Below are positions 1 through 9,185 of a DNA stretch of 64,000 bases, one piece after another. The translations under genes and the position numbers were made by a program. The notes under the pieces were generated by a model. The model saw nothing but the letters and a program-made list of their open reading frames with translations, was not told the origin of the DNA and did not search any database. The DNA comes from Isoetes taiwanensis (taxonomy: Eukaryota; Streptophyta; Lycopodiopsida; Isoetales; Isoetaceae). Position 1 is the first letter of the stretch. Every line of letters starts with the position of its first letter. The stretch spans positions 2,774,077 through 2,838,076 of the forward strand of contig JAJEKV010000053.1 of the NCBI GenBank assembly GCA_021234155.1, in the 5' to 3' direction.

Positions 1-860
1 CGGGAACCGCGTGGCGGTATTCAACTTCACATACCTATAGTCCCTCGGGGATGATGTGGTGGTGCGGGTTTGGAAGGTTCATCCTGATGTTGTGTCTTCT
101 TGCTTTGTGCGGTCTTCTTCACCAGGGTCTGGCCATTCATGACACCACTTGCCCCCTTCCAGCAAGCGGTCTCTGCGACTTCGGGGTTCGATGGCCTTCG
201 GTTTGGGCGTGGACATGGAGCTCACTTCCCCACCAAAGTTAGGGTGCTTACGTGGCGGGGTGATGCCTGCATTGTATCGGGGGTGAATGCCCTTGTGAGT
301 CGGTTTAGGCGGGTGTGAGCCCTCTCGCCCTTGTTGTGGCCTTCATCATGAGGCGTGGGCATTATGCGGTTTTATGCCCTCACTTGCCCGGTGCACAGGG
401 GATTGGGTTAGGGCTCTCTGTTTGAATTGAGATTGACTAGCCGGCGATTCTTTTGCTTCATATTATCACGGTGCTTGGCAGCTCTTGCGGCGAAAGAAAC
501 CTACATCTGTCGCGTGGCTTGGTTGGTGTAGCTGATTTGGAAGCGGCGGTTGTGGATCTTTTAGGGGATTCGGCGACTGCGGCCTCTCGATTCTAGACTC
601 ATGTACAAGCTATTTCAAAGCTTTCTGGTGTTCCCGGGAGTAGTAGAGCGGAAGTTTGCCATTTGGCGGGACTTCTTGGGTGTTGTAGATGGTGATGGTC
701 GGTTTGTACAGCAATAGAGTTGCAGTTTTTCTGTGAGTTTGTTGTGGAGTGTCGAGGTATCGCTGTCTCTTTGGGGCAGTTCTCCTTCCTCCTCACTTGC
801 TTTGTAACATTACCATTCTTTTAATATATTGATGACACAGTTCTTCAAAAAAAAAATTTT
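1..860 (+). other. Non-coding stretch ending in a LINE-like 3' tail
   Basis: No convincing protein is visible here. Several short open frames exist but none shows a recognisable domain. The last part (about 790-856) reads like the 3' end of a plant LINE: T-rich sequence, a TTTAATATATTGATGAC-type stretch, then an A-run at about 847-856. The LINE at 24.6-32.5 kb ends in a comparable way (a TTAATGAAAAAATC-like stretch, then poly(A)). This is inference from the tail style only. No reverse transcriptase is present in this part. Confidence 0.3.
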
Positions 861-888
861 ATTGCTTTTCTATTTACTGTAACTCCAT

Positions 889-1049
889 GGTATAAATTTA
901 TACCACAGTTGCCTTAAGGTTTAAATTCATACGGATGGATCAATCGTGGTATAAGTTTACACAGCAAAGCAACCTTCGTATAAATTCATACGACATGGCA
1001 CCGTGGTATAAATTTATACAGCAAGGCAACCGTGGTATAAATTTATACC
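889..1049. repeat. Six-unit tandem repeat with palindromic AT-rich core
   Basis: Six units start at about 889, 919, 949, 977, 1005 and 1034, so the period is 28-30 bp. The core is the perfect 16-bp palindrome GGTATAAATTTATACC at 889-904 and again at 1034-1049. The four inner units are one- to few-base variants. The spacer resembles ACAGCAAGGCAACCGT. Each core is self-complementary and TATA-like. It lies about 75 bp upstream of the methyltransferase relic. Confidence 0.85.
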
Positions 1050-1121
1050 TCCACACCACTGGGCTAACTTATTTTTATTGTTTTCTTCCTACTAATTTTT
1101 AATTGATGTATTGTTTGGCAG

Positions 1122-1787
1122 GCTAAAAACGAACGTCAAGGGTCATGGTGGTGGTCCGCGCTTAGTGAGCTGTTTTGAGCATTTCCATATAGGTTTTTAC
1201 AGCACGGACGCCAAAAAGACCATGGCTCATTTCAATATACAGAATGAGAAGATCCCTCCCTGCAATGCTTTTTCAAGACCGGCTGTTTACGCAAAAGTTA
1301 AGAGACCCACGAGACAAAGGCGTTGTGGTGTCCCATTATCGAAAACCACGAGGCTTATTAATAACTTAATACGATGGTTTTCGCCCGACCGGATTTTGGA
1401 TGCTTTTTTCGAACAGGCACCACGGCAATTTATTTATATAAAGCGGTGGGCTATAATGTTGTCTCTGTCGACATACACCCTAATAAAATAAGTTTCATCA
1501 GGACCAGGATAAGCTCTTGTGAATCCTTTCCTGATGAAAACGAGGAACCGGGAGCAAAGAACGGTGCTGGCGATGTTAAAGGCACTTATACAGAAATCTA
1601 GCCTCCTATTACGGGGAGAAAAGACGAGGAGGTGGAGTTTGTCGACCTGGAGCCTGTGCCGGAGAAACTGCCTGCGCCAATAGGATTGGAATCAGAAGTA
1701 GGCGTCTCCGCTGTTGTGTCCTCGCAAGAGCCAGATCCTAAGGGGTACGAGAGTCCTGTGGACTGGGAAGAGCCACCTCCCGTATGA
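1122..1787 (+). pseudogene. Broken N4/N6-type DNA methyltransferase (C-terminal catalytic half)
   Basis: The first part (1122-1410) is open in one frame and ends in KTTRLINNLIRWFSP then DRILDAFF. The -1 frame continues from 1410 with TGTTA (1413-1427) and GYNVVSVDIHPNK (about 1449-1487). This order is the K-P/T...L...LI..FS + motif I D-x-F-x-G-T-G-T-T + acidic D-x-x-P arrangement of the N-4/N-6 DNA methylase family (PF01555-like). The frames switch within a T6C run at 1404-1410. A TAG at 1599 interrupts the second frame, which then stays open as an acidic, proline-rich tail to TGA at 1785-1787. An acceptor-like TGTTTGGCAG at 1112-1121 could start the exon. The N-terminal half, including the catalytic S/DPPY-type motif, was not found. 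Such enzymes are rare in plant nuclei; a transposon or giant-virus origin is possible. Confidence 0.6.
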
Positions 1788-2298
1788 GTTTATACAGACA
1801 GAATTATAAACTTCTTTCATTGTAAACTATGTGCTAAGAATTATAATATATTTTGATGAAAATTTTTAAACTGAAAGCTTTGTCTCTTCAACAATGCTTA
1901 ATTAGAACAACTCTTTCTTGCTCCATGATTTCACACTCTTTGTCTTTCATATGTTTGATTTTATTAGTACTTATATTAAGCTTGCAAAAAGACAAACTAT
2001 ATTTCCTTCTATTTTCAACAATAAGTACTTATTGGGTTTTCAAAACTAATGTCTCTCTCCTTAAAACAAGCATTTTTTTTTGCCCTCTTTTAAAAATGAA
2101 AAGGCTTCAAAAATGTTACTTTTTTGGGGGTTTTTCGAACGCTAATTGCTTAACAATCTAATTTGCTCCCTATTTTGTATGTTTTTTTCAAGTTTTCAAT
2201 TTTTATAAAGGAATCTTTCAAATGCACTTCTTAAATAAGTGTGTTTCATTTTAAACCTTGTTTAATCTTCAAGTGCTAACATGCTCTAGATTTGGCAG
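1788..2298 (+). other. AT-rich gap, nothing recognised (possible intron)
   Basis: T-rich sequence without a recognisable gene; the small open frame at 1853-2161 has no family features. Because both neighbours begin after TTTGGCAG acceptor-like sites (ending at 1121 and 2298), this stretch could be an intron of the same decayed gene. That is inference. Confidence 0.3.
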
Positions 2299-2694
2299 AA
2301 TAGTACAAGTAGTGCGGCAGCTACACCTCATGTAGCAGCCAATGATGTGCATGCAGGAAATGAAGTCCATGCCAATCATGTGCCTCAACTTGATGAGGTT
2401 GCAGCCAAAGATGTAGATGAAGGTGATGAAGACAAGTTTGAAGATACACAAAAACACCTCTTCCAAGACAGCCAACCTGTGGATGAAGATGTGGCTGTTG
2501 GCTGTAGCTATGAGGGTACACATGAGTGCTCATGGGATGAGCATTGCAGAAATCAGAAGAAGGTGCAAGGGTCTGAATTTCCAGAGCCTTGGGAGTTGTG
2601 GAGTGATGCCGATAGGTACCCTGTTGCATCTGAAACACAAGGTGCACCCAAGAGAATTAGTAAGCACTTTTTGAAAATGATGAGTAGTCTGTAA
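2299..2694 (+). CDS. Hypothetical acidic exon-like ORF
   Basis: An acceptor-like CTAGATTTGGCAG ends at 2298. The frame is then open to TAA at 2692-2694 (about 131 codons). The product is rich in Asp, Glu, His and Asn in its first half (for example VDEGDEDKFED) and ends in KRISKHFLKMMSSL. It has no in-frame ATG near the start, which fits an internal or terminal exon better than a whole gene. No domain was recognised. Being on the same strand as the methyltransferase relic, it may be a downstream exon of that gene; this is not shown by the sequence. Confidence 0.35.
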   Translation, partial: NSTSSAAATPHVAANDVHAGNEVHANHVPQLDEVAAKDVDEGDEDKFEDTQKHLFQDSQPVDEDVAVGCSYEGTHECSWDEHCRNQKKVQGSEFPEPWELWSDADRYPVASETQGAPKRISKHFLKMMSSL

Positions 2695-3577
2695 CTACTT
2701 CTCTATTTTTTGTGTTGTACCACTGGATCCATAATGCTAAAGTTGCAACATGTTCCTAAATTTTAAGTTTGTTGTGATGTGAAGAATATTCAAAACATTA
2801 CCTATACCTTGTCTAATTGTACTTTGTTCTCTGTATGTAGTTATTTCAACTATGCAAGTGGAGTAACTACTTTCTGAATGCTTCTGATGTTGGCGTGTGG
2901 CTAATCCCAGATAACCTAAACCTTAAACTCTTTCCTATAACCCGCCATTGAACAATGGCAGGTAAGTAGTTAGGTTATTTGAGGTTCAATTCCTCTGATA
3001 CTTGCATATGTAGTGTAGTTAACTAGGTCTGATTGCAACCATTCATGGTTATGTTAGTGCTCTATGGTGGTAGGATTGGTTAGCAATTGAGGTGTGGCGA
3101 CTGCGTTATCATGGGCTGTAATCACACAAATGAGGACCTTCCATGACTCCTTTGAGGCCATGCAGGATGCAATGTAGGTACATTTGCTGCACCACCAAGG
3201 TGCATCCACTGCACCAACTATGCATCACCATCAGGGTACATGCTATCACCAACAGTATCTCCAATAGGGTACATGTGCTCACATAATAGGGTACATGTGC
3301 TCACATACAGGGTCTCTGACCCCCTCTCTTTTAACAGCTTGTATCTCACAAGATATGTGCCTCTTTTTTTTTTTCACATGCATGATGTTGTAGGGTAGGA
3401 TCTGGAGCACATGTTGGAGCATCTTGGCATCAGGTATGGTTGCTGCAAGCATCTTCAAATTTGACTTTCTTCTTAAGTTCACCATTGATGGGCAGGTCCC
3501 CTTAGTTATCATGCAATAGCAATTGCACTTTCATTAATGGAGGCATATTCTCTTAACGTCCAACACACTAACACCTG
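2695..3577. other. Non-coding stretch, small direct repeats
   Basis: No gene recognised. A short tandem pair of AGGGTACATGTGCTCACATA occurs at about 3267-3306, inside CA- and GT-rich sequence. Nothing else was identified. Confidence 0.4.
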
Positions 3578-4270
3578 ATGATTTGCTGCATGGAGAAGAA
3601 GGAAGCATACAGGTTCAAAAATGCAGAGTTGGAAATCCATGCTATTGAATTTGTTAATAAGGACAATGATATAAGGAATGAACTTGAACCACTCCGAGCT
3701 AGAGTTCTCATCTTGGAAACCAACAAATCTGATTTAGAAGAAAGATGCAGGGTCTATAATGAGTCAAAAGAGAAGTTTGATAGAGATAAAGCAGACGGAA
3801 GATGAAGCCGCAGGACATCTTGAAAACGTAAAAGCATTAGTAGGCCACATTAAAGACCTGCAAATAACAGAGAATAAACTTAAGAACCAGTTGCAAATCA
3901 TCAATTTGAAACATTCATCATCAGTATCATCTAGTGCTTAAGTTGAAAGTGAGGTTTCAAGGTTAAAAATGGAACTTGACAAGAGACATGAGGAATACAA
4001 CAAAGGACACATGAACATATGTCTGAATGAGGCAATAGAGAAAGCTGCAAAGTTTGAACAGTTCCATGAGCAGACATGTGTCGAAAACCTGGCTGTAATA
4101 AGCCAATTAGAAATAAAATACAGCATCTAATGCAACAAATTACTCTCATGCATGATGAAAAGGAAAGGCTATACTCAGAGGCACAGGCGAAAGCTATGGA
4201 ATGGTAAACTTATCAACATGGAACAAAGGGTTGAGGAAGCAGACTTACTGGTGAGATCCAAAGGAGAGAC
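3578..4270 (+). pseudogene. Broken coiled-coil protein gene fragment
   Basis: One frame from about 3590 gives a Glu/Lys/Leu-rich helix (KKEAYRFKNAELEIHAIEFV, then LEERCRVYNESKEKFDRD) that stops at 3803-3805. The +1 frame takes over near 3795 (EDEAAGHLENVKALVGHIKD...). After a TAA at 3939-3941 the same frame runs on with VESEVSRLKMELDKRHEEYN to about 4129, then further pieces such as MEQRVEEADLLVRSKGE near 4220-4280. Heptad-like spacing of Leu/Ile/Val marks a long coiled coil. At least two breaks make it a pseudogene fragment. The parent family is not recognised; a kinesin or filament-like coiled coil is possible. Confidence 0.5.
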
Positions 4271-5690
4271 AAAAAGCTCCTGTTGAGAAAAAGAGCAAAG
4301 CTAAAAACGGCTTGATATGAAGCGAAATAATGTCTCATAGCCGAAGCGATCAAAGTCTAGGCATAATAATAGAAATCCAATGCACGAATTCCCGATCTGG
4401 TGAGTTTGCTAAATATGGTCCGGATCTATAGGCCAAATCTGCTAAATTATGCTCTAAAGGCGGAGATTCCATCAAGGTCAATTGATGCCCGGAAGATGGG
4501 CCAATCTAGTTGAGGCCAAAATTTATCTTCTTCTCTGTGATTCCACTAACGGAGGTATTGAGCATCGAATTTTGCTTCGGATAAGGATGTGGGCGCTATA
4601 AATAGGCTGCTTAAGCTGTCAGGGGATTCCTCTCGTCTTTTGCAAAGAAGAACAATTGCCACTCTCGGATCTTGACACGAATCAAAACAACGGGTAGATC
4701 TTGTTGTGGAAGAACTATTACCTTTGTCATAGTGGAATCATAGATCATGTTAGTGTAGATATTTCTTTAAGACATTTGATGCCACAGAGGTAATCGTGGT
4801 GAGCCTTTTGCTTGGATATGGGCATTACACGAAAAGTGGCATGAGGCTCTATGAACCACCCATTCTAGGGGAAATGCATGCGAAAACGATTTGGGTGCGG
4901 ATTGGAAGGAAGATTAGCCTAACAAATTGGCCGATTTTAGGAAGAGGATAGCCGGATCGTGAGGCAGAAAATCGATATGGCGAGAGAGCTTCCTAGGTTA
5001 TGGCCCGTGGACGGATTAGGTATTCGCAGATCCGCGCGTGGACATGAAGGGGAAAATCAACCCGATAACTTAATAATTTTTAGCCACTTAACAAGATAGA
5101 TAAAATTTTAACGACCTCTAGCTTGAACCACAGCCGGACACCAACTATACGTTGTTACCATTGTAGCACAGGGCTCGGCAAAAGAAAATTTGTATATACA
5201 AATATAAAATATAAAAAGCCAAGAGACCTGATTAATGAAAAATTTGACAAGATTATGCAACAAAACAGCAACAGAATCTAGCAAGACATCATGTTTTTGG
5301 GATTTAGAATGAGTAAGAAAAAGCAATGTCCAGGAAACTATCCATAAACTCTATTAGCATTACAATGGATAAATGGATCTAAGTAAAATTCATGATGTTT
5401 ATGAGAAAGTCTCGTGAGCAGTAGATGATAACCACTAGGCTAAACGACATGGTACAAGAAGAAACAAAAACCCAGAGAGAAACAGAGAACAGAAGCAAGA
5501 GCAAAAAGAGAACAATCTTTTAGAAACAAACATGAAAAAGCAAAGGACCATCTTCTAGAAGCAGAATGAAAAAGCAACCCATCTTCAAATTACAAACTGC
5601 TAGATAAAAAGAAGCCTACGATTTAAGCAACCCATCTACAAACTACAAACACAAAAAGTAGGAAGAGAAAACACAAAAAAAAAAAAAAAA
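4271..5690. other. Non-coding stretch, possible LTR/promoter remnant
   Basis: No protein family recognised. A CTATAAATAGGC TATA-box-like site lies at about 4596-4607, with G/C-richer sequence upstream and pyrimidine-rich leader-like sequence downstream, as in an LTR promoter. No matching second LTR was found in the window. The right part is A-rich with a long A-run at 5674-5694. Confidence 0.3.
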
Positions 5691-5754
5691 AAAACTAGTC
5701 AAAAGCACGTTTGATTACTTTGCATAGCAAATTGTAGGATCTGGTGTGGGTCCT

Positions 5755-5852
5755 ATCATCAAAAGTATCTGTTGTAAATCGTAAGAGAAGGCTAGTTTTG
5801 CTAACACCAGAGTCACCAATTAAAATAAGATCTTAAATAAATGATCAAATTC
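5755..5852 (-). pseudogene. Rab-family small GTPase N-terminal (P-loop) relic
   Basis: Reading the minus strand from 5852, one frame gives EFDHLFKIL. After a one-base shift the next frame gives IGDSGVSKTSLLLRF (from 5820), then TTDTFDD. This matches the beginning of Rab GTPases of the Rab18/RABC type ([29 protein letters not shown]), with the P-loop G-x-x-x-x-G-K-S/T altered from GVGKS to GVSKT. Downstream the effector-loop sequence (SPTIGVDF) is absent and the frame stops near 5696. The frameshift, the P-loop Gly-to-Ser change and the lost switch I make this a non-functional relic. The Rab call is secure; the subclass is inferred. Confidence 0.7.
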
Positions 5853-5869
5853 GATGGTTCTTGTGGATG

Positions 5870-6955
5870 AGGCTTGGGGCAAAAGGGTAGGCAACACAAA
5901 TTGATAGAGAATGACCCTAATCAAGTAGAAGAACTATGTATATAAATGTTATGTTGTGCCCTAATTATGATGTTTATTTTGTTTTAAGTTTTTAGATTCA
6001 TCATATAATGTAAGTTTTACAAGAAAAAGGGTTTCTAGGTCTATCACGTAACCTAAGTTTTACAAGCAAAAGGCCAATAAGCATAATGTTCATGGCAATA
6101 CAATGCTTCTTTATATAGGTAGGTCAACATAATGCTTCTTTCGTAATCAGTGTTTACATTTGGAAACAATAATTAGCATTGCCTTCTACAAAACTGAGTC
6201 CTGTACAAAGACTAACCAGTTTATCATTGGATTTTCAAACACATTCAGAACAATGGAGTTTATATTTGACTTAAATTCTCATAATTACTGGCCTAATCTA
6301 AAGAACCACCACAGCAGTAAAAATATGCAAACTTTACTCGTCCACAAAACCTGCAAAGTTGAGAACAGGCATCATGTGACACATATTTAATAAACAGTTT
6401 CTGCCATCATAAGTCTTGGAAGTTGGGAAATACCAGTAGGAAGAACAAGCTGCTATGATCAGGGAGATCTCATCCTACAAAAAATCTCCTCTATGCCTAA
6501 GCTAAGCTGTGGATTCGCTTTTATCATTACGGATGGCGGATTATTATTGATGTGTTTCTATGACACATCATGAATGTCAACCATATACCAAGGGAAGGAG
6601 GAGTCAAATTGTTTTTCTAGCATACTTATTAGCAAAATTGGTGCTTGAAGAACATAGAACGAGAAAGGAGAATCCGCGAACGGCCACGGTTTATCTTTGC
6701 ACAATACAACCATACTTGGGACTTACAAAGAAAAATGCCATGGAATGCAAATGGATTTAGCACCAAAATCATAGTTCAGCAAATATAAGGCACGGGATCA
6801 TGGGAATGAAACAGCCAAAGTCACATGCATCGTCTTCACATAGGTCTCCTAACTCTTGATCTCCACCTAAAAGAACAATCAATGCTCAGTAGCTATATCG
6901 TCGACGATCCATTGACACAAGGATAGCATCAAAACACTTCCAAAGCATGGGTGGT
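5870..6955. other. Non-coding stretch, nothing recognised
   Basis: AT-rich sequence with a near-duplicate pair (GTAAGTTTTACAAGAAAAAGG and CTAAGTTTTACAAGCAAAAGG, about 6010-6075). No domain-bearing open frame was seen on either strand. Confidence 0.4.
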
Positions 6956-6960
6956 TTTTG

Positions 6961-7517
6961 TCATTCAGTTGCACCACAATCGATATCACTATATATCGCC
7001 AGAAATATGCACAAGACATTCTTCAAAATTTCCACGGCCATGCTTGCCATAGAATCATCTCCTTGTACTATGCTGTTGAAGCTAGCTTTTAGATTAAAGG
7101 AAGTCTCAATCGACAAATAGATTGCATCTCATAATGACTGGAAGGAATGACATAAAGATTCTTCAAAACTATTACTATTGCATATGCTGCAAAAGATCCC
7201 TTCATGGAAACAAAACATGAAGGACTAATAAACGAGCTAGGCTTTTTGTTCTTGTGGCCCTCCTATGAGGCACCATGATGTAGTGGTCAAAGAGGATAGA
7301 TCATTATCAAGTATTCTAAAAGACCACCTTCCAACCTTCTTGCACATCTTCTCTTGCAGAATGTAAACCAATGACAGTAAACATTCACCACCAACAAATG
7401 AATAATAGATCCAATGTGGGCCGCTGGGCCAAACGAACACCATCCTTTGCGGAAAACTGCAATATCGCCTGTCTCAAACTGAACATGCTCGCTAGCCCCA
7501 TCTTTGTAAACCTTCAC
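6961..7517 (-). pseudogene. Unidentified gene fragments, exon-like
   Basis: Two open pieces lie on the minus strand. 7287-7517 begins KVYKDGASEHVQFETGDIAV, followed by FRKGWCSFG. 6961-7128 reads NSIVQGDDSMASMAVEIL and ends at TGA. The first block recalls the cupin_3 (DUF861) pattern of a Gly-Asp-x-x-V-F-x-K-G turn after an acidic strand. The overlapping frame 7237-7443 is also open (HWIYYSFVGGECLLSLVYIL), so a frameshift near 7420 may separate two halves of one protein. The family assignment is weak. Same strand and close spacing suggest the pieces belong with the ORF at 7568-7879. Confidence 0.3.
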
Positions 7518-7567
7518 TTTGTATAGTCAAGCAACAAGACCTTCCTTGATCATATTTCCATGGTCGC

Positions 7568-7879
7568 CTAAACGTTGCTCACATTGTTTTGCAAGTTTGC
7601 AAGAAATCCACTGAGGTCTTGTTCTTCTGATTGCAAATCAAATGCAGCCTCTTTGTGTTTGTCAATTAATTTATCTATCTCCTTCAAATAAGAGTCATCC
7701 CAAGCTTGGGCTCTATGCACCAAATGATATAAAAGTTGTGCAGAACTCTTGCCATAGCCGATACAAAGTTTAAATTTGCTCTTTTTTCTACAAATCCCAC
7801 AGAAGTGTTTATGAACTGACCATGTTTTATCGTAGGCTAACACCAGGCTGGTCTTTGCTTCTTTTGTAGCCACGTCTGC
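7568..7879 (-). CDS. Hypothetical exon-like ORF
   Basis: On the minus strand an acceptor-like TTCTGATATGCAG is followed by about 103 open codons (ATKEAKTSLVLAYDKTWSVH..., ending LQNNVSNV, stop at 7568-7570). The middle has a Cys/Lys-rich patch (CGICRKKSKFKLCIGYG) followed by helical, acidic sequence (SYLKEIDKLIDKHKEAAFDL). It has no ATG at its start, so an internal exon is more likely than a complete gene. No family recognised. Confidence 0.35.
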   Translation of the reverse strand, partial: ADVATKEAKTSLVLAYDKTWSVHKHFCGICRKKSKFKLCIGYGKSSAQLLYHLVHRAQAWDDSYLKEIDKLIDKHKEAAFDLQSEEQDLSGFLANLQNNVSNV

Positions 7880-8404
7880 ATATCAGAATACTACCAAATT
7901 AACTTCATGTTTATGTTGAGAAAAGCATATCTATAATCTATAACAATAAAGAAATCAGAAATTGATCAGACCAATGTAGTGCGGAGCCCGTGAGCCCATA
8001 AAAGCACTCTCCCAGAAGACCTTAATTGAGGATGTTAGTATTTTTCGAGATGCATCGGGGGGCTACCAAGTTTCCACTCCATGCATACCAACATCCAAAG
8101 AAACAATAGCTAAAAAATTTTATATGCTACTAAAACTTACATGAGCCTTAACGAAATACCTTATTGTTGGTCACGCGATCAATGCCCAACTCCGGCCAAA
8201 GCAAAAAGCAAGGACTATAACCGCATTCGGAAGGACCGAAAAACATCTAAAAACGAACATTCAGCAAATGCCATCTTATCGCAAAAGAGCTTGTCTCGAC
8301 AACCGGCTTAAGATCTTCGGCCCAAACACCATCGACATCGAGAGGAAAAAGTCGCCATTCCGCAGATGTGGAACGCGGGCAAGCATTCTCCCCAACGCCA
8401 ATAC
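7880..8404. other. Non-coding stretch, possible 5' region of the minus-strand fragments
   Basis: No domain-bearing frame recognised. It sits upstream (minus sense) of the exon-like fragments at 6.96-7.88 kb and next to the repeat at 8405-8515, so it could hold their promoter or first intron. This is inference. Confidence 0.25.
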
Positions 8405-8515
8405 ACGCTTTGGATTTCCCTTAATTTTCTGTGACCGTCGATTAAATCTAACGATGGAAAGTGCATCCACGTGGAAAAAAGTCCTAGTTGGCAGCAACGT
8501 GGACACTCTAGAAGC
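8405..8515. repeat. Dispersed repeat copy 1 (partner at 14030-14140)
   Basis: About 110 bp is shared with 14030-14140: TTGGATTTCCCTTAATTTTC, then an accgtcgattaaatctaacg-like stretch, GCATCCACGTG, and TGGCAGCAACGTGGACACTC. The two copies have the same orientation. It looks promoter-like because of the ACGTG boxes, but may be a small transposon. Confidence 0.6.
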
Positions 8516-8984
8516 GCTACTAGTTACAAAATAAAAAATGTAGTTTTCGTCTTCCAAATGCTTGGAAAGACATTAGAATCTCCGAAACATGGCAATAATA
8601 TATTATCTATTGCAATATTATATGATGACTGGAAAAATTGCCTAGCGTTGCTTGCTGGGCTTTTCGTCGAGCATGTATTTAAATCTAAAGGTAAAAAACT
8701 TGTGCACGCATAGAGATGTATGGATGGTCATAATGCTTGCATGCATACACATATTGACAAGCGCATTTTCCACAATGATATCCTTGTAGTTAGATAAATT
8801 GATGCACAATGTTTTAGTTGGTGCATGTTCCAGTTTGTGCATGTTTCAGTTCCCCAAAGGTAGGCATGTGAATAGAGTGGCATATTTAGCAAAAAATCCT
8901 ATTTTTTGCAGTTGGGGCAATTCTATTTTGACTGCCTAATGAGGTAAATTTTGTACTGCAAGTGAGTACCAGGCTTTTTATGTT
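8516..8984. other. Non-coding stretch, nothing recognised
   Basis: AT-rich sequence with GCATGCATACAC-like runs; no open frame with family features. Confidence 0.4.
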
Positions 8985-9185
8985 AGAATTCCCTTAGATT
9001 CTATGAAAATTCCTCTAGGTTTCCTAAGATTTTATAAATATTTCCTTAGATTCTTCTAGATTCCCTTAGAATGTCCAAGAATTTATGAAGATTCCCTTAG
9101 ATTTCCCTAGATTCTTTAAGGTATTATGTAGATTCCCCTGGATTCCCTTAGGTTTTATTTATGAGATCTCGCAAGATTCCATGAA
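8985..9185. repeat. Degenerate short tandem repeat (ATTCCCTTAGATT-like)
   Basis: About ten imperfect units of 15-25 bp built on ATTCCCTTAGATT (for example at 8988, 9050, 9091 and 9130) with variants such as ATTCCTCTAGG and ATTCCCCTGG. The drift between units marks an old minisatellite. Confidence 0.6.

Noticed and set aside
889-1049. CRISPR-like array of 16-bp repeats with about 13-bp spacers
   Set aside because: Spacers are themselves similar to one another, so this is a tandem minisatellite.
7287-7517. Firm assignment as a cupin_3 protein
   Set aside because: Only one short block (QFETGDIAVFRKG) fits; the preceding strands of the fold are missing, so it is kept as unidentified.
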